From Cheiracanthium punctorium (taxonomy: Eukaryota > Arthropoda > Arachnida > Araneae > Cheiracanthiidae): a stretch of DNA of 64,000 bases. Of the stretch, positions 31,796-42,020 are shown piece after piece. The DNA is taken from NCBI GenBank assembly GCA_038373885.1, contig JAWZYV010013160.1:1-64000 (forward strand). Direction: 5' to 3'. Position 1 is the first letter of the stretch; each line of letters starts with the position of its first letter. The notes under the pieces were generated by a model that saw nothing but the letters and a program-made list of their open reading frames with translations, did no database searches and was not told where the DNA came from. The translations under genes were made by a program, and so were the position numbers.

Positions 31796-32898
31796 CAAAA
31801 GTATACAAGAGGCTGGGCATAGCGGATTAAATTGCTCTCTGGCGATTTGGCGTGCAGTCAGACTCCTTTGGCAAGAGTCGTTTCTCCCGCTGTTATACAC
31901 TCCACGCTAGGGGTTGCCGCCCGCACCGCAAGTTGATCCGCGAAAAACAGCATTTTTTTTTTTGTTGTTGTTGATTAATTGTTCTAAATATATATTTTAA
32001 TGCATTTAAAATTGCAGTCTAAAATTACAATTTTAGATTTGAAGGTAATATGTTACGGAAATAAAAAAGAAACAGTGGACAGTTAAAAAGCAATCATCAT
32101 TTGGCTTTTGTATGAAATTTACATACGATTAGAGAAAACCCTTCTTTAAATGTTTAGTCCGGGGTTTTAGCAATTAATAGATATGGATTATAGATGCAGA
32201 TAAACTCTTCGGGTTTAAACCTATATGTTCCCATGGATGCAGATTGAAGCGAGGACGAAAATTGCATTACTGATTCTTGTAGGATACTGAAAGATTAATA
32301 TGGGCTAGCAATAATGTGTGTAACAACAAAGAATAATAACCGCTCGTCTTTGTAACGGTAAGAAAGTAAATGTTAAACTTTGTGTAAAGTTCATTTACAT
32401 ATAATCTATATTTATAAAATGCTAAATTCTTTTAATCAAGCACAAACTACTCATTCAATGAAAGAAAAAACTAATTCGTATTCAAGAACGATTTTTTAAG
32501 ACTTTCTTTGGACCATTTTGTTTCAGTGAAAAATTCATAAGGTAAATAGCTAAAAACTTAAAATTAAATGAGAAAGGGGTTTACGTAATGGGTTTACGTA
32601 ATTTGACAAGTGTACCAGAAATAGAAAGTAAATTATAGTTTTCGTTAAAAAATTTTACCGAGTTTGCTTACTATGTATCTAATTTTGCCAAGTTTTATAC
32701 AATTTTGAGTGTTAAGGGGGATTAGCAAGGGCCCTGGATCTGCTAATTAATACATGATTCTAGAGTGTTTTATTCATTATTATACTAAATATTTGTAATA
32801 TATAAAATGGGATATGCTCTGTATTAGAAACATTTAGTATAAATTCTATTATATTCTGTATAATTCAGTAAATGAAGTGATAGAAAAATTTGATTTTA

Positions 32899-32945
32899 CT
32901 GATATATATATATATATATATACTAGTATATATATATATATATAT
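32899..32945. repeat. (TA)n microsatellite
   Basis: Alternating TA interrupted once by CTAG, symmetrical about the interruption. Lies inside the Mutator-like element. Confidence 0.95.
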
Positions 32946-33495
32946 AATGTATAAAGCTGTGAGATTTAGGGATCGGCCCCTGTTTTTAAGGGGCCCCGGG
33001 CTGTTGCTCCTCTTACTCTTATGATAATCGGACTCTGATGAAACTCACAGACTCCATACATCAATTCTATATGCTATAGATAAGAAGCAGAAAAAGGAAA
33101 ATCTATCCCTAGATAAATTAAAGACAAAATAAATGAATGAAACAATTCCAGCCTCTTGATGACATAAAAATACTAAGAATTTGGATAATAATAGACGGTA
33201 AAAAAATTAAAAGGATATATATTCCCAATCAGTATTTAATGTACATATATATAATGTTCATTAGAACATAAAGTGTAGATAATTAACTATTATATAGCTG
33301 TATACAAATTTATTAGCTCATAAAAATGAGTAAAATTAATTGCATTCAATTTTAAAACATTTCCTTTTTCCGTAAATATTCAAGAGTGGCTGATCGTTTA
33401 TCAATTATTAGGCCAAGAAAATTAACAGAAGTGCGTAAACTAGAATTTTTAAATAATTCTAATACATAATACATAACATATGGAAAGATGTAATA

Positions 33496-33591
33496 GGCCG
33501 GAGATTAAGTTTCATTTCTTAATCTCCGGCCTCTCTTCTTCTTAATCTCCGGTAATTCAAATGTGATATCAATATATCACATTTGAATTAC
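33496..33591. repeat. Pair of perfect hairpins
   Basis: GGCCGGAGATTAAG (33496-33509) is inverted at 33518-33531, and part of the arm recurs at about 33540-33552. It is followed by GTAATTCAAATGTGATAT (33552-33569), inverted at 33574-33591 with a 4-nt loop. Two adjacent perfect hairpins resemble the arrangement at 30651-30782, though the sequences differ. Confidence 0.85.
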
Positions 33592-35273
33592 GAAAATCAC
33601 ATTCTGAAGAATATATAGATTGTAAAATAACTAGAGGCAGATAGATTCTACTTGAGATGTACCACTATAGTGTATAAAGACCTTTATTATGATAAAATAA
33701 TTAAAGCATTAATTTAGTAAGACTTCCAAGCATTGTACAATAATATTATTATTCATATTATAAAGCATTATTTTTATATAGTAGATTATATTTAATTTGA
33801 TCAATAAATCAATAGGAATAATGTAAAATAAATCTTTAAAATCATATAAAAAGCTGAATGGATTATTGATGGTTTTAATTTATTTAAGCAGATCAATTTT
33901 AAGTAGTTATTGGCATTAACATAAAGTTAATTATAGTTACTTTTTAAAGGAGAGAGAGGGGGGGGGCAGTGGCGCGCACACACACACACACAAAAAAAAA
34001 AAATCTGGAAGGAGGAGGGGGGGGTGCAGAAAACATTTTTTGTCACATTTTCTTATGAAATAACTTCAATTTACAAAACAAGTCAATCTTCTATATAGTA
34101 TAAACTTAGTTCGTCTGAGGGTGGGGGTGGGAGCACGTCACGTACCCTTGTGCCCTCCCTGTAGATCTGTGATGGAGGGGGCATCACCTGAGCTTTTGAC
34201 TGTTTTTAAATAATCGGAAAAATGAGAAACTCAATCATTTGAAATGAATTGATGAAATATAATTGATGCAGATCCCATATATTGCATTATAATTTTTTTT
34301 GTCTTAATTATCTGTTCTTTTAAAATTCATTCGTTCTTATTTCCCCCTTACTTTGGCTTTTAAAATTGCTATATTTTGTATGTTTCTTTTTAAACAAACA
34401 AAATCCTAAATTATCCTATACAGTATCTTAATGTTAGCAATTCTGAGGTCGTTCTATTCTAATCGAAAATATCGAAAATTCCCACAGCTAGGTTTAGAGG
34501 ATGGAGAACCGATATTTTAAACACACTTTTCTAATGAATATTTTTTGCTTGTAATTTTTTTAAAAGCACACTTCATGTAATACACAAATGAAAATAGATG
34601 TAGTTTACATGCAAATGAACTTTACAAGTCATAACCTGCAGGCTCTCTACTTTACAATGTTTAAATTAGGATAGTTAGGATGTTTAAATTGACTAGTCCC
34701 CTTATGCGTCCAGCGTTGCTTCCTAACTTTAGTCTTTCAATGCTAAAGTGCGAAAGCAATGCAATTATTTGAAATGAAAAATTGATGAAACATAACTGAT
34801 GCAGATCCCATAAATTGCATCCATCCATAATCACCCCACAGGCCTCAGCGTAAGGCAACGTTGAGCGCTCTGTTTATAAATCGAAAAGAGCAGAAAAACT
34901 ATTTCGTTTGCATAGATCAGCCTTTCTTAAAATGTGTTCCAATTTTAAAGTTTAATATCTCTTAAAAATCACTTCTCAACACCAGTCAAAACATTGTCTA
35001 TGTATAAAGACAGGGGAAAAAAAAAAAAAAAATTGAACGGTGAAATCTGGAAATTTCTTGTATTGTCAATGACATAAGTAAAACATTAAGAAAAAATAAA
35101 AAGATAACAAGAAAACTGTAAATAGCTGCGAGATAAAATTTCATGCGGGCGGCAACCTCTAGCGTGCAGTGTGTAACAGCGGGAGAAACGACTCTTGCCA
35201 AAGGAGTCTGACTGCACGCCAAATCGCCAGAGAGCAATTTAATCCGCTATGCCCAGCCTCTCGTCAAAAGTAT

Positions 35274-36003
35274 GAATCCGGCTTTTCTGGGCGCGCCAAG
35301 GCAAAATTGCTAACCTGCTGAAGAGACGCGTGATTATAATCAGGCATCACCTTAGTCCACAGAAGATGCTAAACTTGGATCATATTCTTAGCGTTATGAT
35401 TTCACCCCTTGTTCCCACTCCATGAGTCCTCAACTCCTCCTTTAAATAGCTAACCTAACCAACCAACCAACCATTTTGGCAGTCAATCAAAATAAACAAA
35501 TCACTCCGACTGTATTTTTCTTTACTCCTTCGACAATGATTAAGTTGATTAAGAAAGATAAGGTGCCGTTTTACAGCTTGCCAGTTCATGATTTAAAGTT
35601 TATTATTAATCAGAAACAGTCATCAGAGATCGGTTAAAATGTCTTGTGATAATAGGTAATGTAAATTTTTTATTTAGATGCGAACACACTTTTGTGAATA
35701 TATTTTTAAAAATATGTTTTGGACATCTGTTGCTTAAAGTTAAGCTAACTTTGCACTAAAATTCAAGTTAGAAAGTGAGCGTTAACTTTCATTTTAATAA
35801 TGATACAAATGTGATAGCATTATATCTTTTATTTTAAATTAAATGTATAAAAATGTAGAGTAGAGGCATACCCTTTAAATTTTCAAACATTAGTTGTTTT
35901 TTTGGGGGGGAAGAGTGGTCGGTGTGTACAATTAGCTTTCTTCTAAGTCTGTTAAAGTAGACATGGGCTTTTATTATTTATAATAGTAAAGCAATTATCG
36001 GAA
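35274..36003. other. Noncoding stretch
   Basis: The first ~80 bp are GC-rich and continue the block interrupted by the Mutator-like element; the remainder is AT-rich with nothing recognisable. Confidence 0.4.
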
Positions 36004-37173
36004 CAGCTTTAGTATGGTCCCTTTTTGGCGATTTTTTGATTTGGCGACAAAATCTTGTCGCCAACCCAAGTTTGCCTTGCCGATGCCAATTGTAAACAAT
36101 ATGGCGGATCGGATGGCGCTGGTTCCGAGATAATGGATCGTCGCCGTTAATTTTGCTATGATTTATTTTAATGGCTTTTAAATATTTTTATGAAAAAAAA
36201 TTAAACAGATAACAAGCTTACATGTACATATAGATTCGGTTTAATAAAATTTAATAACTTTTCTTTTTGTGTGAGGGGGGGGCTGTGCCCCCCCTCAACC
36301 CCCCTTCCTCTTTTTAGTAGATTAAATTAAACAATACAAACAAATAATATTCTAAAGGCAATACCTCACAAAAATAACAAATAAAAAACATTTTAGCATT
36401 CTGACAAAAGACTACGTAAGCAAAATAAAGAACTAATTCAAATCATAACGAACAATGCTTATCTCATACCTTAATTAAAATCGCTAAATTGTTTCAATAT
36501 TGAAATGATAAAATCAAAATATCAAATATTATATTAATAACGGAATTATTTGTTGCTCCTACCATTAACAAATAAACAAAGGTAATAATAACAAATAAAA
36601 ACAAACAATGCTTATCACATACCTTGATTAAAATCTCTAAATTATTGCAATATGGAAATAATAAAATCAAAATATCTAAAATTATTTCACTGTATAAAAT
36701 ATTAATAACGTAATTATTTGTTGCTTCTACCCTTAACAAATAAACAATCGAGTACGCAAATATTAATCTGAAACGTACTATCAAAAGAAAGCTTATTCAT
36801 ACAAAACTGTATGTAAACAGTCAGTATGAACCTGAACAGCCGTTTTAAATTTCAAAAATAATTAAATAATAATAAAATTTAATGTTAAATAAAGCCATTA
36901 AAATAAAACCATAAAGCACATGGCAGATCAAGCATTCGAACGAACCTCCCGCGCTAAGAAATACACGGGGCTCAAAAAGTTCATGAAAGGAACAAACGCG
37001 ATTGGCCGGAGCGGGGAGAAGAAGGAGCGCATCCGTGACGTCACGCAGCTAGGGTTGCCATGTCAGCTCCTCCGCTCCGGAGCATCCGCCGGAGGGGTTA
37101 CCATATTGGTGCGCTTATCGCCCCAAAAAAGTCGCCAAAAATAAATCGCGCCAAAGGGACCATACTAAAGCTG
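36004..37173. mobile_element. 1.17-kb inverted-repeat element
   Basis: The ends CAGCTTTAGTATGGTCCC (36004 onward) and GGGACCATACTAAAGCTG (to 37173) are perfectly inverted for 18 bp and then imperfectly through GGCG..ATTTGGCGAC motifs. TA follows the right end and AA precedes the left, compatible with a decayed TA duplication as in Tc1/mariner/pogo elements. Subterminal GC-rich patches, including a TGACGTCA site near 37037, flank an AT-rich centre with a two-copy tandem repeat of about 155 bp (36450-36750). No transposase. Confidence 0.6.
36450..36750. repeat. Two-copy ~155-bp tandem repeat
   Basis: ACAATGCTTATC.CATACCTT, GATAAAATCAAAATATC-like text and TAATTATTTGTTGCT occur twice in direct order within the 36004-37173 element. 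Confidence 0.75.
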
Positions 37174-37895
37174 TACCAAAATTAATGTAGAAGATGCTTT
37201 TTTACTTCCATAAAATGGATCTGCATGTGAGTCTTCCAACTAACGCTCCTACCCACAAAATTGCATTAATTCGTCAGTGCTGTGTAGATTAGAAATAAAA
37301 TGTTGCCTAGAGTCAATAGGTGCATTTTTTCAGGGTCCCAGTTTTGTAAATTTAAATATATTTCTATGAATTTCAACATCTATTTTTTTATTTTTTGTAG
37401 ACGTCATGTTTCTGTGAAAATTATTTACAAAAGTAATTAAAATGTTAGGTAAAATACTAATAAAAGTCTGTTTTATTAAATTGTATTCCTGTAACCGGGC
37501 CGTTTAATCAATTGTATTTGTGTGTGAAGAGGCATTTTAATCAACTGTTGTTTTGTGAAGGGGCCACAAAATGAAAATAAATTTTGTCAAAATCGAGGCC
37601 GTAGCCAGGATTTTCTTCGGGGGGGGGGGGAGGGGGGAGGGGGAATATGTAATTTCATTATACCTTTGTACATACATATTACATTTATATATGTGTATAC
37701 ATAAAACTATTAAAATATTTCTTTGAAATTTTAAGAACATTTTATTTCTTTAAACTTTAATTATTTTTTTTTTAAATTTTTTTTCTGATAACTTTCATTC
37801 ACTGCTATTGTCAGAAATTATGCTGCAGAAGAGAAAATTAACTAAGCCACTACCTCCTCCGACCTAACCTTGATTTCTATCGAAAAATATTTTTA

Positions 37896-38221
37896 CAGTG
37901 AAACCTCCGAAAGTTGGACACTTGCGGTTCCCCCAAAATTTGTCCAATTTACTTAGGGAGGTATATTTCAATGCAGGGGTGTAGCCAAGGGGGGGGAGTT
38001 AGGGGGGTCATAACCCCCCCATGAGAAATTATTGCCATACAAAATGTATATTCTTCACTAAATTATCACACACATGTATACATATATATGAGTTGTAGTA
38101 GTCGTACCCCCCCCATGAAAAATTTCTGGCTATGTCCCTGTTTCAATGTAATATAATTGGCACATTCGTTCTCCAGAAATTGTCCCAACTTATGGGGGTG
38201 TCCCACTTGGGAGGTTTACTG
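37896..38221. mobile_element. Pogo-like MITE interrupted by a hAT MITE
   Basis: CAGTGAAACCTCCGAAAGTT (37896 onward) and GTGTCCCACTTGGGAGGTTTACTG (to 38221) form inverted ends, bordered by TA on both sides (37894-37895 and 38222-38223). Removing the internal insertion and one target copy leaves about 151 bp. TA duplications and CAGT(G/A)AAACCTC ends fit pogo/Tc1-like MITEs. Confidence 0.8.
37974..38140. mobile_element. hAT-type MITE nested in a pogo-like MITE
   Basis: The 167-bp element starts CAGGGGTGTAGCCAAGG and ends CTGGCTATGTCCCTG, with the exact 8-bp duplication TTTCAATG on both sides (37966-37973 and 38141-38148). G-run and C-run edges next to ATGA.AAATT motifs relate it to the 1998 and 23062 copies. 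Confidence 0.92.
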
Positions 38222-38479
38222 TATCTGGGCTATAATCTAAGATTGAAATAGACTCACGATAAATAATTGGAGCCGGAAGAATTTTTGCATAGTGGCAGCT
38301 AAACCTGTTTTAAGGAAGGTGTAACAATTAGCTGGCTTGAAAATGAATGGGAATTGATATTAATTACATAGACATTTTTTGGGTGGGGACGGGGTGGTCA
38401 TAATCTAAAAGAAACATAGCAAATCTTGTTACATCATCTAGAAGAAAATATTTTGATTAAGAAACCTACAGATGATTTT

Positions 38480-40610
38480 ACATTAATTTTATTCTTTTTG
38501 GGACAGAAGCATATTTATCAATAACATTTTTTTCATTTATGACAATATCACGATGCGTGGACATTAGAGCAAATGAAGTTAATCTCTCATCCCCTGTGCT
38601 ATTTCTGAGGTAAGTTTTCAGTCTTTTTAGGGTTGAAAAGGATCATTCTACCGAGGCGGTTGTTACAGGTAAAACCACTAGAAGCTGAAGCAGGACATTG
38701 ATTTTTGGGAAAAAATCACTGTTGCACTCGTTGAGTGCATCAGATGCATATTTAGGCACATCTTGTGGTTTTATGGTAATTGATTTCTTCCATTAAAGTA
38801 CCCCTTTGTCCCCCCCCCCCCCTTACAGAAAAGTTTTATGTTTAAATTCCTCCATATAAAATCTAATTGCTAGTTCTGTATCTTACATTGTGAAGAGCAA
38901 CAATTTCATTTTTGTGTGCTGTGAAGCGCTCTGTTAATGCTACTACTAATTCCTCCAAATATGGAATAAAAACTGATCATCTGTAATATTCCTCAGGAGA
39001 GCTATTATGATAGTTTTCTCAATATCTCTGAGAATCAACTCGACGACTCAAGTCTGATATAATTCCGAAGCAACCAGCCAATATATTTGCTTTTGAAAAT
39101 AAATTCTTAAATTCATCTTCGGCATTTTTTCTCATGCTTGAAATTTTTTCTATCACTAAATCCACTCTTTCAAGTGCAATATGAAGATCCACCAGCTTAT
39201 TCTGCTAATAGACGGACAGTGGGTGAGTTATGCCCAATACTTTTTTGGAAATTATTAATCCAATTGAGGAAATCATAGGAGCAAGTATTTCTGTGCAATG
39301 CAGATGCTCTTGCAGTATCATCAGCATTTCGGCGGTTATTTAAATAATATTTTCTAGCGCTTCAATTAGGTATTCGAAAAACAGTATCAGCAAAAAGAGC
39401 AACAGCTTCGTGTCTTTCGATCCATCGCGTCTCACAATATCTTTTTAGAGTTGACACTTTAGATTTATCACTTCCTTTTAATTTCTCTCTTAAAATATGA
39501 GCACGTTTTCCAGAAGAATGGAAAAATGTTCATAGATATATCGTCCCTAAAATGTTTCTTAAACATTTCATCTTAGAGGAAGTTTGAACCTTTCCAGCCA
39601 GAAAAAGGTTCAAACAGTGAGAGAAACACAATGGGTGTATATCGCTTTTGGGCATTTCTTTTGAATGAGTGCTTGAACTCTCTTAAACTATCCTTTCATG
39701 CTGATAGCACAGTCATATCCTTGACCTCTAAGTACAGAGATATCTAAACCAATTTCAAGAATACTAGATTTTATTTCAGCCAAACTGTTTCCGGTTAAAT
39801 CAAAAGCTGGGACAAACTTTAAAAAAGTCTTCTAGCATTTTACATTCTTCAGTATCAATATATCGAATGCACAAAGAAAATTGTTCTGTCTTTCTTATGT
39901 CTGTAGTTATGTCGGCTAATAGGGAAAAAATATTTCGCTTTTAAAATTCTACTTATTATTTGTGATTGTATGTCATCACCTATTAAACTAATTAAGTCAT
40001 TCTGGACAGTAGGACTTGTATATAAGGCATTATTTCCCGATGATAAAACATGTTCGCCAAGGTCATTGTCTCAGTATTTTATTCTGTACCGAAGCAGAGC
40101 TCTAAAATTCCCATCATTATGTTTAGGCTCCTCCAGACATATTCGTCCATGATCAGCTGTTCCCCTTAAGGCAATTTCTTGCCTACCACAAAGTATGATG
40201 GTCTATATAAGTGTTTTTAACACTTTTCTATTTTTTAAAATTATCTTGGATGATTCTGTATTTATTTGTATGCAGATATCATCTTTCTTCCCACTAGAAA
40301 TTTCCACAAAATTTTCTGGGCAAATTTGTGCTTTTTTGTGGGAATTCAGTTTGCTGTGATTTTCCAGTACTTCAACTGCATCCTTCCAATTTTTAAAAGG
40401 CCTCTTCACAAGGCATTAAGAATTCTGATGTAACCCTTTTCCGACACCAGATTTATTGGAAAATAAAACGCAGACTTTATATAAAGCACCCTCTAGAGCA
40501 CCAGAATAAACTAACCAGGGAAATCATTTATTCCAGTGTAACTGAAATGCTCTTCTTTTATTTTATGCCCAGTATTTCTCCTTCTTGGGATCTTTGGGTA
40601 TGAAAGGATT
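38480..40610 (-). pseudogene. hAT transposase pseudogene (TTF finger, DUF4371, hAT dimerisation)
   Basis: Reading the minus strand, motifs appear in family order. A TTF-type zinc finger region (FPWLVYSGALEGALYKVCVL, then KRPFKNWKDAVEVLENHSKL) lies near 40370-40530. The DUF4371 RNase-H-like core starts ILCGRQEIALRGTADHGRI near 40140-40200, followed by GLDISVLRGQGYDCAISMKG and HCVSHCLNLFLAGKV. The dimerisation end reads LPVTTASVE, a stop, then SFSTLKRLKTYLRNSTGDER near 38580-38680, and VIDKYASVPKRIKLM ends it near 38480. Several in-frame stops (for example TAG at 40203-40205 and TGA where the dimerisation motif needs Arg) and frameshifts make it inactive. This is the ZMYM1-like hAT transposase group. 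Confidence 0.9.
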
Positions 40611-40780
40611 AAAAATGTATTTTCATTTTAAATTGAAGAATGCTTTAGATTTTTTTTTCAAATGAGGAAAAAATGACTACTCGTCCAACGTTTAATTTCC
40701 CCTTTGGAAAAAAAAAGAGATAAATTTGGGGGGGGGGGGGCACTCGGGACCGTTGGGCCCCTCCCCTGCCTACGGCCTTG

Positions 40781-42020
40781 GTCAAAATGAAAACAAAGTT
40801 TGCCACAAAATGAAAACAAAGTTTGGTGTTGGTTCAGTTTCCTTAACCCATGGTTGTGTTTTCTTCCTTCCTCTGTGCTTGTAATTTTTCTGGATTTGTT
40901 TTATAAATGTTTCTTGGAATTAACCCTCTTAATCAGGGGTGGATCCAAGGAGGGTCTTTAGGGGCTCAAGGCATCCCCCCTTCAGTTTGAAATCCTTGAC
41001 TGCATAGAAAGCTATATAGTGTTTCCATAAATAATTGTGGAAGAATAAATTAAGTCATTGATTCATCAAGAAATTTAAACTTGCTTTCTCTTGACTAATA
41101 AATTACTTACATGAAATATGAATTTCCTCACATATACATTCAAGTTAACCGGGTATCGAAAAAAAAGTGGTTCGTATTTCAGAGAAGAATTCAAGATGTC
41201 CACCCCTCTCCATAGAGATTAGAATCGATCGATATTTAGTCTCCTGCCGAAAAAGAGAGACTGCTAACCTTTGTCATCCTCACAGATTTCACACCACATG
41301 TATCTGTGGGTGGCCCCTCTTGTCACTCGCAGATACCTTTCTACGAACTCAGGTCTTTGTCCAGGAACACCTTGAACAGGTTAGCAATCATCAGTCAATC
41401 CTTTGATTTTTTGGGAGCCGCCTCTGTACTTGCACATGGTCTTTTAATAAATGTCTGGGAAAATCAGACACAAAAATTCTCTCATGTTAAGTTTTCAAAA
41501 GATAACTCCAATTGAGAGAGACTAACTAATAATACTAGCACAATGCAAATGCTGCACCTTTATTTAGGCTTCTGTCACCAATCCAATACCCCCAAAAGTC
41601 AAACAAGTTAACTTTTTTCTCATCTTTGTGGCCAGCAATAATTCGCATGATGTCTATGACCATAGACAAATGGTGATTCATCTACAGGTATGACAAATCA
41701 GATATCGAAGTGGAAACTATGTCTGCAAAAAGCGTCATCAGAAATCTCCTTATACTTCATACAGGTTTTGCCAGGAGGTTGTACTCGATATTGGTGCAGT
41801 TTCAAGATACTAGGTAAATAAAAATTGTGGAAAAGTGAAAAGCTTCTAATCACCCAATTTTATCATTTTTGTTAAATAAAGAAAAAATTGACAATGAGAA
41901 AACAATTAATTTTTTTTTTCAAAATTTCTGTTCTTTCTTTTTTTTTTTTTTTTTAATTTCGTACCCCTATTTATATCTTAATTCTGCTTCTTTCTTTTAT
42001 TTTTATTTATTTATTTTCAG
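40781..42020. other. Noncoding stretch upstream of the reductase exons
   Basis: No first coding exon could be recognised. A CAGGGGTGGATCCAAGGAGG motif at 40935 looks like a hAT MITE end without a partner. Long pyrimidine tracts at 41918-42019 precede the splice acceptor of the first visible reductase exon. Confidence 0.4.

Larger units (their letters stand above)
31805..35264. mobile_element. 3.46-kb Mutator-like element with 121-bp terminal inverted repeats
   Basis: Arms 31805-31925 and 35144-35264 are inverted copies with only a handful of mismatches (for example AGAGGCTGGGCATAGCGG near each end, and GACTCCTTTGGCAAGAGTCG inside). The identical 9-bp sequence CAAAAGTAT flanks the element (31796-31804 and 35265-35273). 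A 9-bp duplication with long inverted ends is characteristic of Mutator-like elements. The interior has no transposase or other long ORF, so it is non-autonomous. High arm identity and an exact duplication point to recent movement. Confidence 0.85.
37594..40780 (-). mobile_element. Near full-length hAT transposon, decayed
   Basis: Ends around GAGGCCGTAGCCAGG (37596 onward) and CCTGCCTACGGCCTTG (to 40780) are inverted. The exact 8-bp duplication GTCAAAAT flanks them (37586-37593 and 40781-40788). The 3.19-kb length fits an autonomous hAT element, and the minus strand carries a nearly complete but broken transposase (38480-40610). It contains a nested pogo-like MITE. Its ends resemble those of the MITEs at 1998, 23062 and 37974, so a relative of this element may have mobilised them. 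Confidence 0.9.

Noticed and set aside
32899..32945. TA-rich palindrome as a replication origin or promoter
   Set aside because: It is a plain (TA)n microsatellite whose symmetry follows from the repeat itself.
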